A DNA stretch of 64,000 nt from Methylobacterium sp. 2A (GCF_009806555.1 NZ_VUOK01000046.1:18551-82550); one strand, 5' to 3'; shown: positions 28,106 to 36,777, counted from the stretch's first letter. Notes: generated from the letters alone by a model not told the origin. Translations and numbers: made by a program.

Positions 28106-29797
28106 GTGTTACGCCTATCGAACATCAAAGTTCTGCCGAAACTGGTCGCGGTCATTGCTTTGATCGGCCTGATCGTCGGCGGATGCGTCTGGTACGCCCA
28201 GGCGCAGATGACCAAGATCGACGATGCCTACACCCGCTTCATCAACAACGAGGCGGTGGCCGTCGCCGAGGCACGCCGTCTCAATCGCCTGGTGATCGAA
28301 CTCAACTACTGGGTCTACCGGATCATCGCCGAGACCGAGATGAATCAGATGCAGGCGGCCAACAAGGGCTTCGAGGCTGCTCTGCCCATGGTTCAGGAAC
28401 TGCTCCCATCCTTGCGGACGCACGCCCCGAGCTTCGCTGCGCGCATCGACGAGCAGGCCGCCCGCGTGGAGCGTTACGTCCGGGAGGTGACGGAGGTGCG
28501 CCGGCTCGGCACCGCCAACCAGAACGATCAAGCCATCGCGCTGGTCCATTCTGCGATCGACCCGACCTTCTCCGCCATGCTGGCCAGCGGCAACACGCTC
28601 GCGGAGGACATCGGCACCTTCATGCAGAAGGGGTCGGACGATCTGACCGATCAGACCAACGCCACCCGCCGGACCCTGCTGATCGTCACCGGCCTCGGCA
28701 TGCTCGCCGGCATGCTGGCGGCGATCGTCGTCGCCGTGTCCGGGATCACGCGCCCGCTCGACCGACTGGTGAAGGTCCTGCAGCGCATGGCGCAGGGCGA
28801 GGTCGACGCCGCGATCAAGGAGGCCGCACGCCGGGACGAGATCGGCGCGGTCGGCAAGGCGGTCGAGGGCATCAAGGCGATGGTGGCCCGCACCGCCGCC
28901 GAGGAGGTCGAGATCAAGCACCGCGCCGACGAGGCCGCCGCGGCCGAGCGCAAGCGCACCATGCTGGAACTGGCCGACGGGTTCGAGCGCACTGTCGGGG
29001 GCATCGTCGGGATGGTCTCGGCCTCGGCCACGGAACTGCAGACCACGGCCCAGTCCATGACGGCCAGCGCCACCGAGACGGCGAGCCAATCCACCACCGT
29101 CGCGGCGGCCGCCGAGGAGGCCTCTGCCAATGTCCAGACGGTCGCCGCGGCCGCCGAGGAATTGGGCTCCTCGGTGCAGGAGATCGGCCGGCAGGTGCTC
29201 GGCTCGGCCCACCTCGCCCAGACCGCGGTCGGCGAGGCGGATCAGACCCAGCACCTCGTGCAGGACCTGAGCCAGGCGGCGAGCCGCATCGGCGAAGTCG
29301 TCGGACTGATCTCGAACATCGCCGGTCAGACCAACCTTCTGGCGCTGAACGCCACGATCGAGGCGGCAAGGGCCGGCGAGGCGGGGCGCGGCTTCGCCGT
29401 GGTGGCGGCCGAGGTGAAGGAGCTGGCCGGCCAGACCGCCAAGGCCACCGAGGAGATCAGCCACCAGATCATTCAGATCCAGGGGGCGACCGGGCAGGCG
29501 GTCTCGGCCATCGACACGATCGCGGCCCGCATCCGCGAGATCAACGGGGTCGCCACGACCATCGCGGCTGCCGTGGAGCAGCAGGGTGCGGCGACGCAGG
29601 AGATCGTCCGCAACGTCTCGCAGGCGGCGACAGGGACCGATCAGGTGACGAGCAACATCGTGGGGGTCGCCCAGGCCTCGGAGGCGACGGGCGCGGCGGC
29701 CACCCAGGTCCTGGGCGCGGCGAGCGAGTTGTCGCGTCAGTCCGAGCAGCTCGGGGCCGAGGTGTCCCGGTTCCTGAGCACGATCCGGGCCGCCTAG
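28106..29797 (+). CDS. Methyl-accepting chemotaxis protein
   Basis: 563 residues from a GTG preceded by GGAGG. An N-terminal helix (LVAVIALIGLIVGGCVWYA) and a second (LLIVTGLGMLAGMLAAIVVA, about 190-212) bracket a ~155-residue helical sensor domain. A HAMP follows (TRPLDRLVKVLQRMAQGE), then a long coiled signalling domain with the hairpin core GQTNLLALNATIEAARAG. The ligand is unknown. No CheW or CheA genes are adjacent, so it feeds a kinase encoded elsewhere. A bidirectional terminator follows. Confidence 0.94.
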   Translation: MLRLSNIKVLPKLVAVIALIGLIVGGCVWYAQAQMTKIDDAYTRFINNEAVAVAEARRLNRLVIELNYWVYRIIAETEMNQMQAANKGFEAALPMVQELLPSLRTHAPSFAARIDEQAARVERYVREVTEVRRLGTANQNDQAIALVHSAIDPTFSAMLASGNTLAEDIGTFMQKGSDDLTDQTNATRRTLLIVTGLGMLAGMLAAIVVAVSGITRPLDRLVKVLQRMAQGEVDAAIKEAARRDEIGAVGKAVEGIKAMVARTAAEEVEIKHRADEAAAAERKRTMLELADGFERTVGGIVGMVSASATELQTTAQSMTASATETASQSTTVAAAAEEASANVQTVAAAAEELGSSVQEIGRQVLGSAHLAQTAVGEADQTQHLVQDLSQAASRIGEVVGLISNIAGQTNLLALNATIEAARAGEAGRGFAVVAAEVKELAGQTAKATEEISHQIIQIQGATGQAVSAIDTIAARIREINGVATTIAAAVEQQGAATQEIVRNVSQAATGTDQVTSNIVGVAQASEATGAAATQVLGAASELSRQSEQLGAEVSRFLSTIRAA

Positions 29798-29861
29798 GAG
29801 GGCTCTCGGCCGGAGTGGCTGGCCGGTTGGCCGCAAGAGGGCGCGACCGAACAGAGGCTTG

Positions 29862-29898
29862 GAGCCGTGCCCGATTGCAACACGATCGGGCACGGCTC
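29862..29898. terminator. Bidirectional terminator-like hairpin between the chemoreceptor and recF
   Basis: GAGCCGTGCCCGAT (29862-29875) and its exact complement (29885-29898) form a 14-bp stem with a 9-base loop. It lies between convergent stop codons, 64 bases after the chemoreceptor stop and 8 before the recF stop. No long T-tract is seen on either strand. Confidence 0.75.
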
Positions 29899-29906
29899 TG
29901 AAGCAA

Positions 29907-31061
29907 TCAGGTTCCGATCCGCAGCACCTCGGTCCGGTCGCCGGCCTGCGCGAAGGCGTCCGGGTCGGCGCCGGTCATCCAGACCTGACCCGGCAGCGCC
30001 TCCAGCGCCTCGAACAGGCCGGCACGGCGCCGCGGATCGAGGTGAGCCGCCACCTCGTCGAGCAGGATCACGGGGGCGATGCCGCTCATGGCGCGCACGA
30101 GGCGCGCATGGGCGAGGACGAGGCCGATCAGCAGCGCCTTCTGCTCGCCGGTCGAAGCAGTGCCCGCCGGAACGTCCTTGGGGCCGTGGCGGACCACGAG
30201 GTCGCTGGTCTGCGGCCCGATCAGCGTGCGGCCCGCCGCCCGGTCCCGGTGGCGGCCGTTGCGCAGGGCGAGGCGGAAACGGTCCTCCGCCTCGATCGCC
30301 GGCCAGACCGCCACGAGGTCGTCGAGGTCGCCCTCCAGGCGGATCGAGGCCCAGGGGAAGGGCTGCGCGTCGTCCCGTGTCTCGGCGATCAGCCGGTCGA
30401 GGCGCTCCGCGGTCTCCCGGCGGGCCAGCGCCACGGCGACGCCGAGCTCGGCCACCTCCCGCTCCACCGCGTCGAGCCAGCGATCATCGTCGGGCCGCTC
30501 CTCCAGGAGGCGGTTGCGCGAGCGCAGGGCCCGCTCCATCGCCGAGACCCGCGCCCCGTGCCCGGCATCCACCGCCAGCACAAGCCGGTCGAGGAACCGG
30601 CGCCGGTCGCCCGCGGCCCCGCGGAACAGGCCGTCGAGATCCGGCGTCAGCCAGACCACCCGGAGGAACTCGCTGAACGCCACCGGGGAGGGGGCGGGGG
30701 CGCCGTCGATCCGGCACAGCCGGCTCGTGCGTCCATCCGGCCCCGGCGGCTCCAGGCCGGTGCCGAGCCGGTGCTCGGCGCCGTCGCGGTCCAGGGTGAG
30801 GGACACGGCGAAGCCCCCGGGGCCGCCGGTGCGCGCCATGGTGGCGAAATCGGCCCGGCGCAGGCCCCGGCCCGGCACGAACAGCGAGAGCGCTTCGAGC
30901 AGGTTGGTCTTGCCCGCCCCGTTCTCCCCGACCAGTGCGACGAACCGGGCCGCGGGGTTCAGTTCGAGGTCGGCGTGGTTGCGGAAATCGCGGGCGATCA
31001 GGCGGGTGACGCGCAGATCTTGACCGTCAGGCTCGATCCGCGATTCGATAGCATCGCTCAT
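29907..31061 (-). CDS. recF: DNA replication and repair protein RecF
   Basis: 384 residues. Walker A GENGAGKTN (45-53) follows the RecF N-terminus LRVTRLIARDFRNHADLEL. The centre has the RecF block DRRRFLDRLVLAVDAGHG, and the C-terminus has the ABC signature region (STGEQKALLIGLVLAHARL) and Walker B ILLDEVAAHLD. RecF works with RecO and RecR to load RecA on gapped DNA. The start at 31061 gives a normal N-terminus. It lies downstream of dnaN, from which it is separated by a ~210-base gap with a palindrome. Confidence 0.95.
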   Translation of the reverse strand: MSDAIESRIEPDGQDLRVTRLIARDFRNHADLELNPAARFVALVGENGAGKTNLLEALSLFVPGRGLRRADFATMARTGGPGGFAVSLTLDRDGAEHRLGTGLEPPGPDGRTSRLCRIDGAPAPSPVAFSEFLRVVWLTPDLDGLFRGAAGDRRRFLDRLVLAVDAGHGARVSAMERALRSRNRLLEERPDDDRWLDAVEREVAELGVAVALARRETAERLDRLIAETRDDAQPFPWASIRLEGDLDDLVAVWPAIEAEDRFRLALRNGRHRDRAAGRTLIGPQTSDLVVRHGPKDVPAGTASTGEQKALLIGLVLAHARLVRAMSGIAPVILLDEVAAHLDPRRRAGLFEALEALPGQVWMTGADPDAFAQAGDRTEVLRIGT

Positions 31062-31129
31062 CGGCCGATCCGCAGCTTCGGAGCATCCGCGTTCAACCGA
31101 CCCTTTGCTTCCGCCATCCCATCCAACCA

Positions 31130-31243
31130 CCTCATCCTGAGGCGCCCGCATTAGCGGCCCTCGAAGGAGGCCTCCAGAAACAACTGCTCGAACTGGAGCC
31201 CTCCTTCGAGGCCTCCGCTTCGCTCCAGCACCTCAGGATGAGG
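31130..31243. repeat. Long palindromic repeat (CTCATCCTGAGG family), copy 3, between dnaN and recF
   Basis: Outer arms CCTCATCCTGAGG (31130-31142) and its exact complement (31231-31243), with inner complementary blocks around CCTCGAAGGAG and CTCCTTCGAGG. Its left flank (CCATCCAACC-like) resembles the flank of copy 2. In the transcript of dnaN-recF it would form a long hairpin. Confidence 0.88.
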
Positions 31244-31270
31244 GCGAGAGCAGGACGTTTCTTCGCACGC

Positions 31271-32392
31271 TCACACCCGCATCGGCATCAGCACATAGAG
31301 CGCCGGGGCGCCCTCGCGGTCCTGGATCAGGGTCGGCGAGCCCGGGTCGGCGAGCTTGAACAGGGCGGTGTCGCCCTCGAGCTGCGCCGTGATGTCGAGC
31401 AGGTAGCGGGCGTTGAAGCCGATATCGAGGTTGGCCGCCTCGTAATCGACGTCGAGCTCCTCGGTGGCGCTGCCCGAATCCGGGTTGTTCACCGACAAAG
31501 CGAGGCGGCCCTCGGCGAGCCCGAGCTTCACGGCGCGCCCGCGCTCGGACGAGATCGTCGAGACCCGGTCCACCGCCTTGGCGAAGGCGTCGCGCTCGAC
31601 GGTGAGCCGCTTGTCGTTGTTGGCCGGGATCACCCGCTGGTAATCCGGGAAGGTGCCGTCGATCAGCTTGGAGATCAGCGTCAGGCCACCCGCGAAGCGC
31701 AGGCGGATCTTGGCCGGCGAGAGATCGACCGCGACGGATTCCCCGCCATCGTCGAGGAGCTTCTGGATCTCGGCCACGGCCTTGCGGGGCACGATCACGC
31801 CCGGCATGCCGACGCTGCCCTGCGGGGCGGGGATCTCGACCCGGGCGAGCCGGTGACCGTCGGTCGCGACCGCCCGCATCACCGGGCCGTTCTCGGTCTC
31901 CAGCGTGTGCAGGTAGATGCCATTCAGGTAGTAGCGCGTCTCCTCGGTGGAGATCGCGAACTGGGTCTTGTCGATCAGGCGCTTGAGGTCGGACGCGGCA
32001 ATCTCGAAGCCGTGGGGCATCTCGCCGGCGGCCAGATCCGGGAAGTCGCCCTCCGGCAGGGCGCCGAGCGCGAAGCGCGAGCGGCCCGAGCGGATCGTCA
32101 TCTGGCCGGATTCGCCGCCGGTCTCCAGGGAGACCTGCGCGCCCTCGGGCAGCTTGCGCACGATGTCGTAGATCACGTGGGCCGGCACCGTCGTGGCACC
32201 GGCATCCGACACGTCGGCCGGGACGCTCTCGGTGACCTCGATGTCGAGGTCGGTCGCCCGCAGCTGGAGCCCGGATCCTTCCGCGCGCAGCAGCACGTTG
32301 GACAGGATCGGGATCGTGTTGCGGCGCTCGACGACCCGGTGCACGTGGCCGAGCGACCTGAGCAGGGCCGCGCGCTCGACAGTGACTCTCAT
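31271..32392 (-). CDS. dnaN: DNA polymerase III beta subunit (sliding clamp)
   Basis: 373 residues, complete. It opens MRVTVERAALLRSLGHVHRV and NTIPILSNVLL, has the inter-domain DGHRLARVEI, and ends YVLMPMRV, the family C-terminus that lines the protein-binding cleft. The dimeric ring tethers polymerase III and repair proteins to DNA. dnaA is not upstream; instead a divergent MFS gene begins ~210 bases away. Confidence 0.97.
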   Translation of the reverse strand: MRVTVERAALLRSLGHVHRVVERRNTIPILSNVLLRAEGSGLQLRATDLDIEVTESVPADVSDAGATTVPAHVIYDIVRKLPEGAQVSLETGGESGQMTIRSGRSRFALGALPEGDFPDLAAGEMPHGFEIAASDLKRLIDKTQFAISTEETRYYLNGIYLHTLETENGPVMRAVATDGHRLARVEIPAPQGSVGMPGVIVPRKAVAEIQKLLDDGGESVAVDLSPAKIRLRFAGGLTLISKLIDGTFPDYQRVIPANNDKRLTVERDAFAKAVDRVSTISSERGRAVKLGLAEGRLALSVNNPDSGSATEELDVDYEAANLDIGFNARYLLDITAQLEGDTALFKLADPGSPTLIQDREGAPALYVLMPMRV

Positions 32393-32602
32393 CGCAATAC
32401 TCGACTGGTAGGGACGGCGCGGCGGCCGGCGTCCCGCGCGGATTAAGGCCGTTCAGCTTGGCGAAGGGGACCCGCGAACGCAAGGCCGGCACCGGTGCAT
32501 CGCACAGGCGACCTGCTCCGGACGTGTTTTCGGGGTTCCCGCGCGCGCCGCACCGTGCGAAAGCGCCGCAACCCATTTGCCGTCGAACATCCCGACACCG
32601 TC

Positions 32603-33907
32603 ATGCTGCAGACCGTCGAAGCCGCGAGCGCGACACACGTCCCCCCAAGCGCCGGGCGGATCCTCGCTGCGAGCTTCGTCGGCACGGCGATCGAGTTCTT
32701 CGATTTCTACATCTACGCCACGGCCACCGCCCTGGTGATCGGCCCGGTCTTCTTCCCCGCGGGAGCGCCCGGCGTGCAGCAGCTCAGCGCCTTCGCGACC
32801 TTCGCGATCGCCTTCGTGGCCCGGCCGGTCGGCGCGGCGCTGTTCGGGCATTTCGGCGACCGGGTCGGCCGCAAGGCGACCCTGGTGGCCTCGCTGCTGA
32901 TCATGGGTCTGTCCACCGTCCTGATCGGCTGCCTGCCGACCTACGCGTCGGTCGGCTGGTGGGCGCCCGCGGCGCTCTGCGTCCTGCGCTGCGGCCAGGG
33001 GATCGGGTTCGGCGGCGAGTGGGGCGGGGCGGCGCTGCTCGCGGTCGAGAACGCGCCGCCGGGCCGGCGGGCGTGGTACGGGATCTTCCCCCAGCTCGGC
33101 GCGCCGGTGGGCTTCATCCTGGCCAATCTCGGCTTCCTGGCGCTGAGCTTCGGCCTGTCGCCGGAGAGCTTCCAGAGCTGGGGCTGGCGCCTGCCATTCC
33201 TGGCCTCGGCGGCACTCGTGGGCGTCGGGCTCTATGTCCGCCTGAAGCTCACCGAGACCCCGGCCTTCAAGGCCGCGCTGAGCCAGGCGCGGCCGGAGCG
33301 GGTGCCCTTCGCCACGATGCTGACGCAGCACGGGCGGGCGGTCCTGATCGGCACCTTCGCGATGGTGGCGGTCTATGCGGTGTTCTACCTCTCGACCGTG
33401 TTCGCCCTGGGCTACGGCACCGGCACGCTCGGCTACGCGCGGCCGACCTTCCTGCTGTTCGAGTGCATCGCGGTCTGCTTCATGGCGCTCGGCACGGTGA
33501 TCTCGGGGGCCGCCGCGGACCGGTTCGGCCGCCGGCCGGTGCTGCTCTCCGGGATGGCCGGGGTGTTCCTGCTGGGCTTCCTGATGGGGCCGATGCTGGG
33601 CCACGCCGCCGGCACCGGGACATGGCCGCCGGTCCTCGGCTTCCTCTGCCTGGCCCTGCTGTCCATGGGCTGGGTGTTCGGCCCGATGGGCGCCGTCCTG
33701 CCCGAACTGTTCCCGACCCGGGTCCGCTACACGGGTGCCTCGGTCACCTACAATCTGGCGGGGATCCTGGGGGCCTCCGGAGCGCCCTACATCGCGCAGG
33801 AACTCGTCGCCCGCGGCGGGATCGGCTTCGTCGGATCCTACCTGGCGGTCGCCGCGATCCTCAGCTTCCTCGCCGTGCTGGCGATGCCGGAGACGGCCGA
33901 GCGTTAA
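32603..33907 (+). CDS. MFS transporter, metabolite:H+ symporter (MHS) type
   Basis: 434 residues, 12 predicted helices. The opening ILAASFVGTAIEFFDFYIYATATALVIG is typical of the MHS group (ProP, ShiA, KgtP), as are the loop GHFGDRVGRKATL and RCGQGIGFGGEWGGAALL. It should import an organic acid, osmolyte or shikimate-like solute with protons; the substrate is unknown. The ATG at 32603 was preferred because upstream in-frame codons run into the dnaN promoter region. Its stop overlaps the convergent small gene. Confidence 0.9.
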   Translation: MLQTVEAASATHVPPSAGRILAASFVGTAIEFFDFYIYATATALVIGPVFFPAGAPGVQQLSAFATFAIAFVARPVGAALFGHFGDRVGRKATLVASLLIMGLSTVLIGCLPTYASVGWWAPAALCVLRCGQGIGFGGEWGGAALLAVENAPPGRRAWYGIFPQLGAPVGFILANLGFLALSFGLSPESFQSWGWRLPFLASAALVGVGLYVRLKLTETPAFKAALSQARPERVPFATMLTQHGRAVLIGTFAMVAVYAVFYLSTVFALGYGTGTLGYARPTFLLFECIAVCFMALGTVISGAAADRFGRRPVLLSGMAGVFLLGFLMGPMLGHAAGTGTWPPVLGFLCLALLSMGWVFGPMGAVLPELFPTRVRYTGASVTYNLAGILGASGAPYIAQELVARGGIGFVGSYLAVAAILSFLAVLAMPETAER

Positions 33908-34125
33908 ATCCGCCCCGCGCCCGCAGGCTCGAACCGGCCGAGGAAGCGCGTCCGCTCCCAGAGCTCGACCGTGTTGCGCTCCGCCATGGCGCGGACCTGT
34001 CGCCGTGCGTGGCTGTCGTCCTCGGCCGCGACGATCTCGGCCGAGGCGACGCGGCCGGCCCGGTCGAGCTTGAACGCGCGGTAGGCGCGGCTGCGTCGGG
34101 CGGTCTCGGCATTCAAAGCGAGCAT
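33904..34125 (-). CDS. Small hypothetical protein with a possible CtrA-type site upstream
   Basis: 73 residues, basic, soluble: MLALNAETARRSRAYRAFKL, DRAGRVASAEIVAAEDDSHA, then ERNTVELWERTRFLGRFEPA. The pattern (polar strand-strand-helix, conserved Trp-Glu-Arg) resembles very small rhizobial proteins of unknown function. Its stop codon overlaps the stop of the MFS gene by four bases. A TTAA-N7-TTAG motif 38 bases upstream suggests cell-cycle or motility control. Confidence 0.65.
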   Translation of the reverse strand: MLALNAETARRSRAYRAFKLDRAGRVASAEIVAAEDDSHARRQVRAMAERNTVELWERTRFLGRFEPAGAGRI

Positions 34126-34162
34126 CGGGTCATCCTCCGGACCCGAGCCTTCCAGCGGATGG

Positions 34163-34177
34163 TTAACGGAGCGTTAG
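34163..34177 (-). promoter_or_regulatory. Near-consensus CtrA-type box upstream of the 73-residue protein gene
   Basis: On the minus strand it reads CTAA-N7-TTAA followed by C, one mismatch from the CtrA consensus TTAA-N7-TTAAC. It lies 38 bases upstream of the small gene's start, a sensible position for activation or repression. Confidence 0.45.
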
Positions 34178-34215
34178 CGGGCCGCCTGCGGCCGCCACCG
34201 GCCCCGGGACGCGGC

Positions 34216-35526
34216 TCAGCTCCGCTTGTCGAGCGGGCGTCCCAGGAGACGCGCGAACTCGGCTTCGATCTCCTCCACCGAGAAGGGATTTCCCGCGGTC
34301 TTCGCGTCGGGGCGCGGCGGGGGTGCGGAAGGCTCCGGCTCGGGCTCAGGCTGAGGCCGGAATGCGGGCGGGGCCTTCGGCTCAGGCCGGGCCACGGGCG
34401 GCTCCGGTGTCGAAGGAGGCGGCGCGTGCGGCACCTCCGGAAGCAGGGATGCCTGCTGTCCTGCCGGAGCCACGGCCGGCGCGACCGGCGGTGTGAGCCG
34501 GGTTATGGGCTTCGTGGCGGGCTTGTCGACAATCGCGGGCGGCGGAGCCGGTTCGGGTGGCGTCACGGGCACCGGCGGGGCGGAGGCCATCGCGGCGGCC
34601 ACCGGATCGACGGTCTCGACCGGGGCCGCAGCGGGCGGCGGGGCCGGGGTGACCGCCGACGAGGGCCGGGACAGGGCCGCCTGAAGCTGCCGGGCCATGT
34701 CGGAGAGAATCGCCGGATCGACGGTCCTGCGCTCGGACGGGACCGCGAGGCTCGGGGCCTGTCGCGCTGTCTGATCCGCGGCGGGCGCCGGATCGGGTCC
34801 GCGCTCCGAGGCCGGGCCGGGTCGCGGATCGACCAGCGGCGGCGCGGTCCGGCTCAGGATCCGGCGCGGCGCGCTCGGCTCGCGGGTCGGCGCGGTCGGG
34901 GGAACGGCGACTTTCGGTGAAGACGCAGGCGACAGGGGCGCGGACACGTCCTGCCCGGGCTCGTCACCGCCGAGCAGCGCGGGATCGAGCGGCAGGCTGA
35001 CCGTCGGGCCGGCCCCGGAGCGCGGGACGGGCGGCGGCACGATCACCGGCATCGCGAAGCCCGGATCGAACAGGGGCTCGGTGCGCAGCCCGGCCGTTTC
35101 CGGCAGGGCGCGCGGCGGCTCGGGCAGGCGGCCGCCCTGGACCAGGGGGTCCGGCAGCGGCTCGTCGAGGGCGTCGGGCGCGGTCTCGGCCCTGAGGGAC
35201 GCCTCCGGCAGCGGTCGCTGGCTGCGCTGGATGTTGCGCTCGACCACCACGTCGTTGGGCCCGCCGACGAGGAGCAGATGCTCGACATTGTCCCGGCGCA
35301 GCAGGATCAGCTGCCGGGCGCGATCGAGTTCGTAGACATCCACGATGCCGAGCCGCGGCTGGCGCCCGCGCCCGCCGGTCCGGCCGGGCAGCGCCAGGGT
35401 CCGGCCCGTGAGCCGCCGCACCGTGAACACGATGGCCGCCAGCGCCGTGAAGATGACGGCGAAGATCACGACATATTGAACGATGGGGGAGCCGTCAGAG
35501 CCGAACACGGATTGCAGCCATCGCAA
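34216..35526 (-). CDS. fliO: FliO-like flagellar export protein with a long Pro-rich tail
   Basis: 436 residues; typical FliO is ~120-150. Residues ~17-37 are one transmembrane helix (YVVIFAVIFTALAAIVFTV), followed by a FliO-type cytoplasmic domain (GIVDVYELDRARQLILLRRD, NVEHLLLVGGPNDVVVERNI). From ~115 on it is Pro/Ala-rich and low-complexity, ending in a conserved-looking amphipathic motif NPFSVEEIEAEFARLLGRPL. FliO assists assembly of the FliP-FliQ-FliR export gate. It is divergent from flgB, with two CtrA-type boxes between them. Confidence 0.82.
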   Translation of the reverse strand: MRWLQSVFGSDGSPIVQYVVIFAVIFTALAAIVFTVRRLTGRTLALPGRTGGRGRQPRLGIVDVYELDRARQLILLRRDNVEHLLLVGGPNDVVVERNIQRSQRPLPEASLRAETAPDALDEPLPDPLVQGGRLPEPPRALPETAGLRTEPLFDPGFAMPVIVPPPVPRSGAGPTVSLPLDPALLGGDEPGQDVSAPLSPASSPKVAVPPTAPTREPSAPRRILSRTAPPLVDPRPGPASERGPDPAPAADQTARQAPSLAVPSERRTVDPAILSDMARQLQAALSRPSSAVTPAPPPAAAPVETVDPVAAAMASAPPVPVTPPEPAPPPAIVDKPATKPITRLTPPVAPAVAPAGQQASLLPEVPHAPPPSTPEPPVARPEPKAPPAFRPQPEPEPEPSAPPPRPDAKTAGNPFSVEEIEAEFARLLGRPLDKRS

Positions 35527-35617
35527 GGTTACGCACTCGCACGTTCCGGCCGCCGCTGGTCCGCGCCGGGCAAGGGCCTGTCCATATCACGCGGAGAGGG
35601 CCGCCGGGCAAACGACG

Positions 35618-35632
35618 TTAAGAAAGCGTTAA
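35618..35632. promoter_or_regulatory. CtrA-type binding site, fliO side
   Basis: Exact TTAA-N7-TTAA (TTAAGAAAGCGTTAA) followed by C, matching the alphaproteobacterial CtrA consensus TTAA-N7-TTAAC. It lies 92 bases upstream of the fliO start, in the divergent flagellar intergenic region. Confidence 0.7.
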
Positions 35633-35826
35633 CAAACCTTTTAAACCAACGCGAACAAGACAATAGGGCGTGAAACGCGTTCGGCACCGCTTATCGCGTG
35701 CGAGAACCGCGCCCCAATCGGCGAAATTCCCGCTTTCGCAGGCGACCGCGCCGCGGGTCGTTCCAGGATCCTGCCCCACCCGAGGCGGTCCCGGATCGGT
35801 TCCGCCAAGGCGATCTCACCACAGGT

Positions 35827-35841
35827 TTAACGGGACATTAA
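35827..35841. promoter_or_regulatory. CtrA-type binding site, flgB side
   Basis: A second exact TTAA-N7-TTAA (TTAACGGGACATTAA) followed by CC. It lies 68 bases upstream of the flgB start. Apart from the two boxes and an AT-rich stretch near 35630-35660, nothing else was seen in 35527-35908. Confidence 0.72.
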
Positions 35842-35908
35842 CCATGCGCGCGGCAGTTTTTGCCGAGCCCGCCCGTTCCGGCGCGGCGATGCCTGACCGG
35901 AGGCGACC

Positions 35909-36310
35909 TTGGCCCTCACCGACCTGCCCGTGCTCGGCATGCTGCGCACCCGGATGCAATGGGCCCAGGCGCGTCAGGGCCTGATCGCGGAGAACGTGGC
36001 CAATGCCGACATGCCGGGCTTCAAGCCCCGCGACCTCGTCGAGCCGCGCTTCGACCGGGCGACCGGCACCCTGGCCTCCGGCTCGACCAGCCTCGCGCTG
36101 ACCAGCCCGGCCCATCTGGCGCCGGCCGGGCAGGGCGACGGGACCGACTCCAAGCGCGCCAAGGGCTTCGAGATCCGCCCGAGCGGCAACGGGGTCAATC
36201 TCGAGGACGAGATGATGAAGGCGGGCGACAACCAGTCGGATTATCAGCTCGCCGCCTCGCTCTACCAGCACAGCCTGACCACCCTGAAGATCGCCATCGG
36301 CAAGAGCTGA
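35909..36310 (+). CDS. flgB: Flagellar basal-body rod protein FlgB
   Basis: 133 residues from a TTG start with CCGGAGG seven bases ahead. The rod-protein signature RQGLIAENVANADMPGFKPRDLVEP is near the N-terminus, and the C-terminal helix (DYQLAASLYQHSLTTLKIAIGK) completes the coiled pair. It forms the proximal rod of the flagellum after export. First gene of flgB-flgC-fliE-fliQ-fliR-flhB. Confidence 0.94.
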   Translation: MALTDLPVLGMLRTRMQWAQARQGLIAENVANADMPGFKPRDLVEPRFDRATGTLASGSTSLALTSPAHLAPAGQGDGTDSKRAKGFEIRPSGNGVNLEDEMMKAGDNQSDYQLAASLYQHSLTTLKIAIGKS

Positions 36311-36350
36311 TAACGGCCGCCCGGACAGGGTGCGAGGAGGGCGTTGAGCC

Positions 36351-36758
36351 ATGGAATTCAGCAAGTCGATGGCGGTCGCGGCGGCCGGCCTCAAGGCCCA
36401 GGCGGGCCGGATGCGGATCATCGCCGAAAACATCGCCAACGCCGATTCCGCGCCGGCCTCGGCGGGGGCGGAGCCCTACCGGCGCAAGATCCCGAGCTTC
36501 ACCAGCCACCTCGACGACGAGACCGGCGCCCGGCTCGTGGAGGCGGGCCGCGTCCGGCGCGACCCGTCCGCCTTCCGGACCAAGTTCGAGCCCGGCAACC
36601 CCGCGGCCAACGCCCGGGGCGAGGTGCAGATGCCCAACGTCAACGCGCTGATCGAGAACATGGACCTGCGCGAGGCCCAGCGCTCCTACGAGGCGAACCT
36701 CAACATGATCACCGCCACGCGCAAGATGCTGTCCCAGACGCTCGGCATCCTGAAGTGA
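36351..36758 (+). CDS. flgC: Flagellar basal-body rod protein FlgC
   Basis: 135 residues. N-terminal AAAGLKAQAGRMRIIAENIANADS matches the rod signature; the middle has the FlgC-specific EPGNPAANARGEVQMPNVN, and the C-terminus NMDLREAQRSYEANLNMITA. It stacks with FlgB and FlgF in the proximal rod. It begins 40 bases after flgB. Confidence 0.95.
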   Translation: MEFSKSMAVAAAGLKAQAGRMRIIAENIANADSAPASAGAEPYRRKIPSFTSHLDDETGARLVEAGRVRRDPSAFRTKFEPGNPAANARGEVQMPNVNALIENMDLREAQRSYEANLNMITATRKMLSQTLGILK

Positions 36759-36777
36759 TTGGGCAGGGGGCGTAGCC

